Below, in pieces: positions 1 through 5,419 of a stretch of DNA of 5,526 nucleotides (position 1 is the first letter of the stretch; every line of letters begins with the position of its first letter). Source of the DNA: an uncultured Lachnospiraceae bacterium (lineage in GTDB: Bacteria > Bacillota > Clostridia > Lachnospirales > Lachnospiraceae); NCBI GenBank assembly GCA_947175305.1, contig CAMWMO010000139.1, positions 1-5,526 on the forward strand. The letters run 5' to 3'. The translations under genes and the position numbers were made by a program. Below the pieces are notes generated by a model that was given only the letters and a program-made list of their open reading frames with translations, was not told the origin of the DNA and made no database searches.

Positions 1-260
1 GTGCGGCCGCAGACTGTCATGTGGAACTTACTACATTGATCGTACCCGGGGAGAATGACAAGGTTTCCGAAATGGAAGAAGAAGCGGCATGGATCGCTTC
101 TGTGGAAGACTCTGCCGGAAAAAAGATTCCGCTTCATGTGACGCGCTTTTTCCCGCGCTATCGTATGCTTGACAAGGAGGCGACAGATATAGCGCAAGTA
201 CATTGCCTGGCCGATACCGCGAGAAAATATCTGAACTATGTGTTTGTCGGGAATTGTTGA
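1..260 (+). CDS. amrS: AmmeMemoRadiSam-system radical SAM enzyme, C-terminal part (5' end outside window)
   Basis: The reading frame is open from the window edge (codons from base 3) to the TGA at 258-260, giving 85 residues, so the gene starts upstream and only its C-terminus is seen. The visible part carries HVELTTLIVPGEND, then a WIAS..IPLHVTRFFPRYRM stretch, and ends in YLNYVFVGNC. These are the characteristic end strands of the TIM-barrel radical SAM protein that accompanies AMMECR1 and Memo domain proteins (family knowledge). The CxxxCxxC cluster motif would lie upstream and cannot be checked. Many family members continue past the YVYVGN strand with a small Cys-containing tail; this one stops directly at GNC, which may simply be a lineage variant. 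The GTG at base 21 lies inside the conserved HVELTT strand and is not a real start. The physiological substrate of this system is not established. The family call is fairly secure; the exact role is not. Confidence 0.8.
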   Translation, partial: AAADCHVELTTLIVPGENDKVSEMEEEAAWIASVEDSAGKKIPLHVTRFFPRYRMLDKEATDIAQVHCLADTARKYLNYVFVGNC

Positions 261-297
261 GTTTTAAAACGTTTCTACACGATGCTTATGATGGGAC

Positions 298-305
298 GGA
301 GGTGA
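298..305 (+). promoter_or_regulatory. Ribosome binding site of the LytTR regulator
   Basis: GGAGGTGA lies 10 nt before the ATG at 316. A nearer ATG at 309 is out of frame with the regulator, so this site together with the frame supports the start at 316. A TATGAT at 287-292 could be a -10 element, but no convincing -35 is seen, and the perfect palindrome GTTTTAAAAC (261-270) lies just upstream. Confidence 0.6.
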
Positions 306-315
306 GTAATGCCAT

Positions 316-1029
316 ATGCTGCGGATTGCAATCTGTGATGACGAACTTTTTTTTCGCGAAAAGATACAGAAGCTTCTGGAAGAATATCTGGAAAAACGCG
401 AACTGCCATATGAACTCCATTCCTTTTTATCAGGAGAGGCGTTTTTAGAACAATGTGAGAACAATGTAAAATTTGATATTGTATTTCTGGATATCAGTAT
501 GGAGGAAATCGACGGAATTCAGACGGCTAAGAGAATCCGCACCTTTCACACCGATACCTATATTGTATTTGTAACGGCTTTCATGGATTATGCACTTGAG
601 GGCTATAAGGTGAATGCGGTCCGCTACCTCATGAAGGATACGCTCGCCCCTGCCATAGAAGAGTGTATGACAGCGATTTTGCAGAAGATGCAGGTCGCGC
701 ATATGACATTCCCGTTTCTGGAGGGCGAGAAAAAATTATATACTGACAATATTTTGTATGTGGAGAGCAGAGGGCATAAATCTATCTTTCACTATATGGA
801 AGAAAAGACGGTGACCTACCAGATCTACGAGAAGCTTGACAATGTGGAAAGGAAATTGGAGAGCTGTCATTTCTTACGAATCCACAAAAGTTTCTTGGTA
901 AATATGAAGCATATTCGAAAGGTCAGTAACTATACGGCGTATCTCGACACAGGCGAAAAGCTTCCCATTCCGCGCCTCAGATTTCAGACTGTAAAAGAAA
1001 CATTTGTGGACTATAAAGGAGCGCTGTGA
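316..1029 (+). CDS. LytTR-family response regulator (AgrA-like)
   Basis: A 237-residue DNA-binding response regulator of the two-component type, cytoplasmic. The receiver domain (about residues 2-120) shows the acidic pair D8-D9, the phosphoacceptor D59 in IVFLDISM, the switch threonine T87 and the invariant lysine K107. The second half (about 132-233) is a LytTR DNA-binding domain, recognisable from ILYVESRGHKS (146-156) and FLRIHKSFLVNMKHI (186-200). The length is typical for AgrA/VirR/LytR-type regulators. The stop codon overlaps the ATG of the following sensor kinase by one base, so the two are translationally coupled and form a cognate pair (inference). The gene follows the radical SAM gene after 55 bp with no terminator seen, so readthrough transcription is possible. 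LytTR proteins usually bind paired direct repeats; none that fit well is visible upstream. Target genes cannot be deduced, although the lipoprotein operon downstream is a candidate. Confidence 0.93.
   Translation: MLRIAICDDELFFREKIQKLLEEYLEKRELPYELHSFLSGEAFLEQCENNVKFDIVFLDISMEEIDGIQTAKRIRTFHTDTYIVFVTAFMDYALEGYKVNAVRYLMKDTLAPAIEECMTAILQKMQVAHMTFPFLEGEKKLYTDNILYVESRGHKSIFHYMEEKTVTYQIYEKLDNVERKLESCHFLRIHKSFLVNMKHIRKVSNYTAYLDTGEKLPIPRLRFQTVKETFVDYKGAL
1015..1021 (+). promoter_or_regulatory. Ribosome binding site that sets the histidine kinase start
   Basis: AAAGGAG inside the last codons of the regulator gene. It is 7 nt before the ATG at 1029 but only 4 nt before the in-frame GTG at 1026, so the ATG is the better start. 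Confidence 0.6.
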
Positions 1030-2327
1030 TGGGAGATATGTTGGAACTTGTGATTCGAAGCTTTATTTTATCATTTATCATGGGCATAAGCTGTCAGACC
1101 TTCTACAAGACTGTTGCACCAAGGCGAAGACGGCGGTATGAATGGCTGCAGCACACTACGGTTTTCGCGTTTGCCGCAGGATTTATGGTGATTGCCGTAA
1201 CGGAAATTCCGCCGTATATTTTTCAACCGGTACGAGTCATTGTCGTGACTGCCATTGTTGCACAGATTTATTTTGATATGCGCGTTTTAAAAAATATCAT
1301 ATTGTCAATCATGTTTTGCGGGATTTATTGGCTCTTTTCCGTACTTCTTGTCTTATTAGTTTACATAACTCCTTTGCCAAATTCTGTAATGGGGGCCGAT
1401 TTGACAGAGCCACTTGTGGATATCGCTTATCTATGTCTGATGCTGGCTTTCCGTTATCGCTATCAGAGCAGAGTTCGTGGACTGTCGGATGTAAAATGGG
1501 GTAAATTTGGTCTTCTCTCTTTGATTGGCATTGTGGTAAGTATGGCAGTCGCTATGATGTCTCCGGAATACAGCACCACGGATTATTATGCCCTGCTGAC
1601 TGCGGTCGTAGGATTTGCAGTAGTGTATGTGTTAGGATTTTATTATATGGTCAGCCTGCTGGAAAAAGAATCTCAGATGCAGAAGCTGAGACTCCTCCAT
1701 GAACAGACGCAGAATCAGATGCAGTTGTACCAAAGCATGAAGAAACGTTATGAGCAGCAGCGTCGGTTTTCCCATGATTACAAGAATCAGCTGCATTGTA
1801 TTCAGGGAATGCTCGAAAGCGGGCAGACAAAAGAAGCGGCAGAATATATTTCAAGACTGACCGGAAGCCTCCGATACAATGAAATGTGTATAAACACAGA
1901 GCACACCGTGGTAAATGTGATGTTGAATCAGAAGTATCAGGAAGCATTTGACAAGGGAATTGTTATGACAATAGTTTCCGGTGATCTGTCGGGACTTACT
2001 ACCAGTGAAGAGGACATCGTGACGCTGTTGGGAAATCTGCTCGACAACGCGATCGAAGCCTGTGAGAAGCTCGCCGAGAATAAAGTGATACAGTTTAAGA
2101 TGGTTTTGGAGGAAGACCAGCTTGTCCTGTCGATACGCAATCCGGTAAAGGATGCGGTGCAGATCAAAGACAACAGGATTGTCACGAGTAAGCGGGATAA
2201 ATCTCAGCACGGAATCGGTCTGTTAAATGTGGATTCCGTGATCAGAAAAAACAATGGAACAAGTGTGTTAAAATGCGAAAACGGATGGTTCTCTTTCGCC
2301 GCAATGATACCGTTGAATGAAAGGTAA
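1029..2327 (+). CDS. GHKL-type sensor histidine kinase (AgrC-like)
   Basis: A 432-residue membrane sensor kinase that would phosphorylate the adjacent LytTR regulator. The N-terminal half (about residues 5-210) holds some six or seven hydrophobic segments, with a PRRRRRYEW loop (about 31-39) expected on the cytoplasmic side. A glutamine-rich helical linker (about 212-245) leads to the phosphoacceptor H-box RRFSHDYKNQLH with His249. The ATP-binding domain (about 327-430) has the N-box NLLDNAIEA (N336, D339, N340) and a glycine box HGIGL (G395, G397). The SHDYKN and DNAIEA motifs and the multi-pass sensor are typical of the AgrC/ComD/GHKL group (HATPase_c_5). An in-frame GTG at 1026 would add one residue, but the ATG at 1029 is better placed behind AAAGGAG. 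The start overlaps the regulator's stop (TGATG). AgrC relatives often sense peptides, but no agrB or agrD partner lies in this window, so the ligand is unknown. An intrinsic terminator follows 22 bp after the stop. Confidence 0.93.
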   Translation: MGDMLELVIRSFILSFIMGISCQTFYKTVAPRRRRRYEWLQHTTVFAFAAGFMVIAVTEIPPYIFQPVRVIVVTAIVAQIYFDMRVLKNIILSIMFCGIYWLFSVLLVLLVYITPLPNSVMGADLTEPLVDIAYLCLMLAFRYRYQSRVRGLSDVKWGKFGLLSLIGIVVSMAVAMMSPEYSTTDYYALLTAVVGFAVVYVLGFYYMVSLLEKESQMQKLRLLHEQTQNQMQLYQSMKKRYEQQRRFSHDYKNQLHCIQGMLESGQTKEAAEYISRLTGSLRYNEMCINTEHTVVNVMLNQKYQEAFDKGIVMTIVSGDLSGLTTSEEDIVTLLGNLLDNAIEACEKLAENKVIQFKMVLEEDQLVLSIRNPVKDAVQIKDNRIVTSKRDKSQHGIGLLNVDSVIRKNNGTSVLKCENGWFSFAAMIPLNER

Positions 2328-2349
2328 GAGGAATATAGCAAGACCTAAG

Positions 2350-2374
2350 AAAAGACGCTCAGGCGTCTTTTTTT
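2350..2374 (+). terminator. Intrinsic terminator after the two-component operon
   Basis: Perfect hairpin AAAGACGC (2351-2358), loop TCAG, GCGTCTTT (2363-2370), extended by an A2350-T2371 pair and followed directly by Ts, giving an unbroken run of seven T at 2368-2374. This is a canonical Rho-independent terminator on the + strand and separates the signalling operon from the lipoprotein gene. Confidence 0.9.
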
Positions 2375-2405
2375 GCTGCCCCGCCGTCGATTTCTGTCAC
2401 TGCCA

Positions 2406-2433
2406 TTGAATGGTCAGACTGCCGTAATATAAT
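2406..2433 (+). promoter_or_regulatory. Candidate sigma-A promoter of the lipoprotein gene
   Basis: TTGAAT (2406-2411), 16-nt spacer, then a perfect TATAAT (2428-2433). Transcription would begin near 2440, giving a leader of roughly 70 nt. The short inverted repeat CCATT-G-AATGG (2403-2413) overlaps the -35 box and could be an operator, but its arms are only 5 bp. It lies just after the terminator at 2350-2374, so an independent promoter is expected here. Confidence 0.55.
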
Positions 2434-2490
2434 AAAAATGAATCGGGAAAGAAAACGCCCGCCACTAAACAAACATTAAAAACACAGGCA

Positions 2491-2498
2491 AAAGGAGG
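2491..2498 (+). promoter_or_regulatory. Ribosome binding site that sets the lipoprotein start
   Basis: AAAGGAGG is a strong site 10 nt before the ATG at 2509 but only 4 nt before the in-frame ATG at 2503. The downstream ATG also gives a better signal peptide start (MKRMKAG), so 2509 is preferred. Confidence 0.6.
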
Positions 2499-2508
2499 AG
2501 AAATGACC

Positions 2509-3312
2509 ATGAAAAGAATGAAAGCCGGAATTTTTGGAATGATGATACTTGCCAGCTTGTCTTTGAGCGCCTGCGGCGCCCATGCTGCAGACAAAGCAGA
2601 CAGGGCATTGCTTACAGCACAGGAAACGGCGGACTATACAATGGAAAGCTTGAAAACGCTGGATTTAGAGCAATTTAACGGATGTACGGACAACTATGTA
2701 GAAACATACTATAATTGGATCGGAGTGCCTGTAGAAAAAGAATATCGAGTTTTCAACGAGCTTTTACAGCCGGGAATAAAGACCGGGAAATGGAAAAAGA
2801 AATATGAGTTCAATCATAAGTTTGCGAAAAAAATGACGGAAAATCTGACGTGGGAAATAGAAGATGTGAAAGAGGACGGAGACAGTGCCGAGATCACTAT
2901 GGAAATCACAAATCTTAACATGGCGGATGTCATGGGAAAATATGAGATCCAACTTATTGAAAATATGTTGGGCAGTACCGGAACAGGACTTGGACAGATG
3001 ATAAAAGACATTTCCAATATCATGGATGATGAAGACGGTCTGCTTGCCATCGTGGAAGCATGCGATAAAGACGATACCTGTACGCTTGAGGTCACGGTTT
3101 CGGCATATCGGGAGAATGGGAAATGGAAGATTCATCTTGATGATGAATTTATCAATGCTTTTATGGGGAACTTCAACAGTATGGCATATTCTGAAGACGT
3201 GCAGAAAAAACTCGATGAACTTGAGAAACAACACGAAGAGAAAATGGAAGAATGGGCGGAAGAATTTGCTGACGATGTGGAACGGCGAGCGGAAGGATGG
3301 TTTGGGGATTGA
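2509..3312 (+). CDS. Secreted lipoprotein of unknown function
   Basis: A 267-residue protein with a type II signal peptide: MKRMK, a hydrophobic stretch and the lipobox LSAC, with the lipidated Cys at residue 22. It is expected to be anchored on the outer face of the cytoplasmic membrane. The mature part starts with an alanine/aspartate-rich helix (TAQETADYTMESLKTLD) and contains two segments that look like beta strands: WEIEDVKEDGDSAEITMEITN and CTLEVTVSAYRENGKWKIHLDDEF. This is the pattern of small NTF2-like/DUF4878- or DUF5105-type lipoproteins, a fold guess from strand pattern and not a firm match. Residues about 227-262 are a highly charged, probably coiled-coil tail (KKLDELEKQHEEKMEEWAEEF). 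Two Cys (185 and 191 counted from this start) could form a disulfide. An alternative start at 2503 would add two residues. A DUF5684 membrane protein follows after 133 bp with no terminator between, so the two may share a transcript. No function is known. Confidence 0.85.
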   Translation: MKRMKAGIFGMMILASLSLSACGAHAADKADRALLTAQETADYTMESLKTLDLEQFNGCTDNYVETYYNWIGVPVEKEYRVFNELLQPGIKTGKWKKKYEFNHKFAKKMTENLTWEIEDVKEDGDSAEITMEITNLNMADVMGKYEIQLIENMLGSTGTGLGQMIKDISNIMDDEDGLLAIVEACDKDDTCTLEVTVSAYRENGKWKIHLDDEFINAFMGNFNSMAYSEDVQKKLDELEKQHEEKMEEWAEEFADDVERRAEGWFGD

Positions 3313-3394
3313 AGGGCTGCTTATGGGAAAAAAGGAAATTATAAGAAAACGAAAAAAATGTTGCTCTATGCGGAAATATGAAATAAAATAGGGA

Positions 3395-3403
3395 TGGTAT
3401 GAT
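3395..3403 (+). promoter_or_regulatory. Possible promoter elements in front of the DUF5684 gene
   Basis: TGGTATGAT is an extended -10 (TGnTATAAT with one mismatch) without a good -35. An overlapping alternative is TTGCTC (3361-3366), a 17-nt spacer and TAAAAT (3384-3389). The palindrome ATGTACAT (3402-3409) overlaps the first. The gap of 133 bp before the gene and its strong ribosome binding site (GAGGAGGG, 3432-3439, 6 nt before the ATG) are compatible with a separate promoter, but this is not proven. Confidence 0.35.
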
Positions 3404-3445
3404 GTACATATCAAATCATAATATTTTCTTTGAGGAGGGAAAATC

Positions 3446-3820
3446 ATGTCAAATGAATTACTGTACAATGCAGCGGCAGCCTCTTTTGGTGCGGTATATA
3501 CGATTATCGTACTTGTATGGCTTGTTGTTGCATTGGTGGGAATGTGGAAACTTTATGTAAAAGCCGGTAAACCGGGCTGGGCATCGCTTGTACCATTATA
3601 CAATCTTTACTGCCTGTATGATATGGCATTCGGAATCGGATGGTTATTCTTACTTACATTTGTACCGCTGGTAAATTTTGTTATAACTATTATTTTGTGC
3701 TTTAAGCTTGCCAAGGCATTTGGACAAGGTATTGCATTCGGCTTCGGTCTCTTATTCTTAACTCCTATTTTCATGCTGATTTTAGGATTCGGCGGAGCTG
3801 AATATATTGGGCCCAACTAA
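3446..3820 (+). CDS. DUF5684-type small integral membrane protein
   Basis: A 124-residue, strongly hydrophobic protein. A first membrane helix lies at about residues 14-34, hydrophobic stretches at about 60-86 are long enough for one or two helices, and a last one spans about 95-115. Conserved-looking features are KAGKPGWASLVPLYN (39-53) between the first two helices and the C-terminal KLAKAFGQGIAFGFGL then LGFGGAEYIG. This arrangement (GKPGWxxLVPxYN, then KLAKAFG, then LGFGxAEY) matches what I know of the DUF5684 family in Firmicutes, whose members are sometimes labelled as signal peptidase-related but lack any catalytic residues here. The function is unknown. The start is supported by GAGGAGGG 6 nt upstream. 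The upstream neighbour is a lipoprotein, suggesting a joint envelope role (inference). A strong terminator follows 28 bp after the stop. Confidence 0.88.
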   Translation: MSNELLYNAAAASFGAVYTIIVLVWLVVALVGMWKLYVKAGKPGWASLVPLYNLYCLYDMAFGIGWLFLLTFVPLVNFVITIILCFKLAKAFGQGIAFGFGLLFLTPIFMLILGFGGAEYIGPN

Positions 3821-3848
3821 TCTGGTAGGCTGATAACAAGAGAAACAT

Positions 3849-3889
3849 AATGACCTGGCATGCTATGATAAGTCTGCCAGGTCATTTTT
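3849..3889 (+). terminator. Intrinsic terminator after the DUF5684 gene
   Basis: A perfect 12-bp stem, AATGACCTGGCA (3849-3860) with TGCCAGGTCATT (3875-3886), a 14-nt loop and a short T run ending at 3889. It ends the lipoprotein/DUF5684 unit. On the minus strand it could also stop transcripts from the gene remnant at 3938-4090, though the T tract on that side is weak. Confidence 0.85.
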
Positions 3890-3937
3890 GTATCCATACA
3901 TTGGATGCCGTATCTCTTTCCAAAACATTTCCATCCT

Positions 3938-4090
3938 TCAGCACCAAGGCCGTTTCTTTCCTGTCCAGCCCTTCTCTTCCCAATATTTCCGCTCCGCCTC
4001 ATTGCGCCGTTGCATGATATATATACACAGGGCTTGCCAAAATCTCTTGACAGAAAAATTACGTAACTTTTCCCTGTAGCTTTTTTGCAA
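3938..4090 (-). pseudogene. Remnant or short homologue of the unknown gene at 5420-5526
   Basis: On the minus strand a frame is open from just after the TGA at 4093-4091 to the TGA at 3940-3938. It encodes about 50 residues and ends NEAERKYWEEKGW then TGKKRPWC. The last 20 codons before the terminal Cys are nearly identical in DNA to the C-terminal end of the gene entering from the right edge of the window, which ends ...KKRPWR. Both have the stop at the same aligned position, followed by AAGG-like ribosome binding sequence. Upstream of the shared part the two diverge: this copy has IMQRR where the other has IMRFLQKAVW, so five codons are absent. There is no good start: only a TTG at 4090 or an internal ATG at 4015 (25 residues), neither with a clear ribosome binding site. 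The best reading is a displaced 3' gene fragment; a small functional peptide cannot be excluded. The rest of this intergenic stretch (3821-4181) holds only the terminator and the hicA promoter/operator. Confidence 0.4.
3944..4003 (+). repeat. 60-bp direct repeat, left copy
   Basis: Aligns with 5426-5485 in the same orientation (offset 1482 bp) over 60 bp with one mismatch (C3992 versus G5474). Weaker similarity continues to 3929/5411, giving about 70 of 75 matches by eye. The repeat corresponds to the last 20 codons before the final residue of a minus-strand gene. Together the two copies bracket hicA, hicB and the macro-domain gene. Confidence 0.95.
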
Positions 4091-4102
4091 TCATTTCCGC
4101 AA

Positions 4103-4157
4103 TAAGATGTGTAAATAATACACATCTTAACATTGACGAATGTGTAAAAAATGTGTA
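4103..4157 (+). promoter_or_regulatory. Probable HicB operator: inverted repeat plus ATGTGTA half-sites
   Basis: A perfect inverted repeat TAAGATGTGTA (4103-4113), 5-nt centre, TACACATCTTA (4119-4129), lies directly upstream of the -35 box. The core ATGTGTA recurs as direct copies at 4140-4146 and 4151-4157, inside the spacer and touching the -10 box. The direct copies start 33 and 11 bp apart, close to whole helical turns, so they face the same side of the DNA. HicB antitoxins with a C-terminal DNA-binding domain repress their own operon (family knowledge); binding here is inferred. Confidence 0.6.
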
Positions 4158-4161
4158 TCAT
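4133..4161 (+). promoter_or_regulatory. Sigma-A promoter of hicAB
   Basis: TTGACG (4133-4138), an exact 17-nt spacer and TATCAT (4156-4161). Transcription should begin near 4168, leaving a leader of only about 14 nt that contains the AGGAGG site (4171-4176) before the ATG at 4182. Confidence 0.75.
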
Positions 4162-4181
4162 ATATACATAAGGAGGGCATA

Positions 4182-4352
4182 ATGAAACAAAGAGACTTGA
4201 TAAAAAGATTAGAAAAGGCAGGGTTTGTAATGACAAGGCACGGCGGTGACCATGATATATATAGACGAGGGAACGACGAGGAACAAGTCCCAAGACACAG
4301 AGAAATTGACGAAAGATTAGCAAAAGCAATACTAAAAAGATGGGGATTATAA
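4182..4352 (+). CDS. hicA: HicA-family mRNA interferase toxin
   Basis: A 56-residue protein of the HicA (YcfA) family, a small double-stranded-RNA-binding-fold toxin that cuts mRNA and tmRNA when not bound by HicB (family knowledge). Visible signature: MKQRDLIKRLEKAGFVMTRH for the first helix and strand, then GGDHDIYRR with the expected catalytic histidine at residue 24, and a C-terminal helix EIDERLAKAILKRWGL. The length is normal for the family (about 55-80). The start at 4182 is chosen because AGGAGG lies 5 nt upstream and because the frame's earlier GTG at 4140 would lie upstream of the predicted transcription start. It is the first gene of a two-gene operon with hicB, 62 bp ahead of it. 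The conserved His and intact length suggest an active toxin. Confidence 0.92.
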   Translation: MKQRDLIKRLEKAGFVMTRHGGDHDIYRRGNDEEQVPRHREIDERLAKAILKRWGL

Positions 4353-4387
4353 AGTCTCCATATCTCAATACATGTATAGAGTAGAAC

Positions 4388-4406
4388 AAAGGAGAGCCTA
4401 GGAGGG
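4388..4406 (+). promoter_or_regulatory. Tandem Shine-Dalgarno-like sequences before hicB
   Basis: AAAGGAG (4388-4394) and AGGAGGG (4400-4406) stand in tandem. The second, 8 nt before the ATG at 4415, is correctly spaced and is a near-perfect anti-16S match, so strong translation of the antitoxin is expected. The role of the first copy is unclear. Confidence 0.45.
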
Positions 4407-4414
4407 CAGATAAA

Positions 4415-4837
4415 ATGAAGAATGTATATCCTGTAATATTTACACCGTTACATGATGAAAAGAACACCGTACTGGTGGAAGTACCGGATTTGAACATATT
4501 AACACAAGGGTACGGAATGCCAGATGCCATGTATATGGCGCGGGATGCGATCGGATTAAAAGGAATTGATTATGAAGATAACGAAAGGGAACTCCCGAAC
4601 CCGAGCCAGTTGAGTGATATCAATGCGGCTAATGGAACATTCGCAGAAGACGGAGAAGGATATGTTTCTTTAGTGGATATCGATTTTACAGAGTACCGCC
4701 GTCAGGTAGACAATAAGACAGTCCGCAGGAATGTTACGCTCCCAAACTGGCTTAATCAAGAGGCCGAAAAAGCACATCTTAATGTTTCCAGAGTTTTACA
4801 GGAAGCGTTAATATCAAAATTAGGGGTATCAAGATAA
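4415..4837 (+). CDS. hicB: HicB-family antitoxin with C-terminal DNA-binding domain
   Basis: A 140-residue antitoxin of the HicB type, which binds and neutralises HicA and represses the operon. The N-terminal part (about 1-96) is the partially degraded RNase H-like HicB fold: YPVIFTPLHDEKNTVLVEVPDLNILTQG, followed by the helix GMPDAMYMARDAIGL and a later YVSLVDIDFTEY strand. The C-terminal part (about 101-138; RRNVTLPNWLNQEAEKAHLNVSRVLQEALISKLG) reads as a ribbon-helix-helix DNA-binding domain, with a short strand RRNVTLP and two helices. The order toxin then antitoxin is the usual one for hicAB. The start is fixed by AGGAGGG 8 nt upstream. The ATGTGTA inverted repeat upstream of hicA is its likely operator. 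The gene ends just before a hairpin shared with the convergent macro-domain gene. Confidence 0.92.
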   Translation: MKNVYPVIFTPLHDEKNTVLVEVPDLNILTQGYGMPDAMYMARDAIGLKGIDYEDNERELPNPSQLSDINAANGTFAEDGEGYVSLVDIDFTEYRRQVDNKTVRRNVTLPNWLNQEAEKAHLNVSRVLQEALISKLGVSR

Positions 4838-4842
4838 AAAAT

Positions 4843-4870
4843 AAGAGCATCAGGGAATCTGATGCTCTTT
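4843..4870. terminator. Bidirectional terminator between hicB and the macro-domain gene
   Basis: A perfect 11-bp stem, AAGAGCATCAG (4843-4853) with CTGATGCTCTT (4859-4869), and a 5-nt loop. On the + strand it ends in only a short T run (4868-4870). On the minus strand it is followed by a T-rich tract, the complement of AAAAATAA at 4836-4843. The stop codon and last codons of the macro-domain gene lie inside the hairpin. Confidence 0.8.
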
Positions 4871-5407
4871 GTATTCTGACGGTTTATTAAATTCTTTCTC
4901 GTATACTTCAAGTGTTTTATCATCAAAAAGAACCCACTTGATAACATCAAATTTACCCAAATGATCTACAATGAATCTCCTTGCAGTACCGACAGCTATC
5001 CTAGCCGCATCCTCTAAAGGGAAGTGATAAATACCTGTAGATATGGAGGGAAATGCAATGCTTCTTATTCCGTTTTCCATCGCTAATTCGAGGCAGGATT
5101 GATAGCAGGACTCAAGCAATTCGTGTTCCTTCGATTTTCCTCCATTCCAATGCGGGCCAGGCGTATGAATGACATACTCACATGGCAATTTATACGCCTT
5201 TGTTATTTTTGCCTTACCAGTCTTACAACCATTCAAGAGACGACACTCCGCCAGCAGCTCCGGACCGGCAGCACGATGGATCGCTCCGTCCACCCCTCCT
5301 CCGCCAAGCAAACTGGTATTAGCCACATTCACAATCGCTTGAACATTATGATTTTTTGTAATATCCCCTTTCACCATCATAATTTTTGTCTGTTCAAACT
5401 TTTTCAT
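4850..5407 (-). CDS. Macro-domain protein, MacroD/YmdB-like ADP-ribose hydrolase
   Basis: A 185-residue single macro domain, probably cytoplasmic, expected to bind ADP-ribose and to hydrolyse O-acetyl-ADP-ribose or mono-ADP-ribosyl groups on acidic residues (family knowledge). Visible in order: VKGDIT (12-17), [20 protein letters not shown] (24-43) with the adenosine/ribose-binding loop and the catalytic-site Asp40 of the GVDxAIH signature, then [10 protein letters not shown] (46-55), [15 protein letters not shown] (61-75), VIHTPGP (79-85), and the phosphate-binding loop [12 protein letters not shown] (119-130). All key MacroD-class residues appear present, so an active enzyme is likely. GIYHFP replaces the common GIYGFP, a small change. 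The start is supported by GGGAGG (5413-5418 on the complement), 5 nt before the ATG. The stop of the unknown upstream gene is 12 bp from this start, so the two are probably co-transcribed. The gene converges on hicAB and shares its terminator. Confidence 0.92.
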   Translation of the reverse strand: MKKFEQTKIMMVKGDITKNHNVQAIVNVANTSLLGGGGVDGAIHRAAGPELLAECRLLNGCKTGKAKITKAYKLPCEYVIHTPGPHWNGGKSKEHELLESCYQSCLELAMENGIRSIAFPSISTGIYHFPLEDAARIAVGTARRFIVDHLGKFDVIKWVLFDDKTLEVYEKEFNKPSEYKEHQIP

Positions 5408-5419
5408 GTGTTCCTCCCT

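Noticed and set aside
253..276. Possible LytTR-type binding sites (ATTGTTGAG and AACGTTTCT) before the regulator gene
   Set aside because: The matches are partial and the spacing of 15 bp does not fit the roughly 21-22 bp start-to-start distance of known LytTR direct repeats.
203..448. Plus-strand open frame overlapping the start of the regulator
   Set aside because: It overlaps two well-supported coding regions in another frame and has no family features.
2764..3468. Long minus-strand open frame opposite the lipoprotein (234 codons)
   Set aside because: The product is Phe/Ile/Ser-rich, the expected reverse reading of an A-rich coding strand. The + strand gene has a ribosome binding site, signal peptide and lipobox.
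3863..3934. Minus-strand mini-ORF of 23 codons after the remnant's stop
   Set aside because: It follows an AAGG-like sequence, but it ends inside the loop of the terminator hairpin and matches nothing. It is probably chance.
4140..4181. N-terminal extension of HicA from the GTG at 4140
   Set aside because: The added 14 residues would be encoded within the promoter, upstream of the predicted transcription start. ATG 4182 has its own AGGAGG site.
3817..4530. Long minus-strand open frame (237 codons)
   Set aside because: It runs through a terminator, the hicA promoter/operator and the whole of hicA, has no ribosome binding site and gives a low-complexity, Cys/Tyr-rich product unlike any family I know. 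It is a shadow of the real + strand genes.
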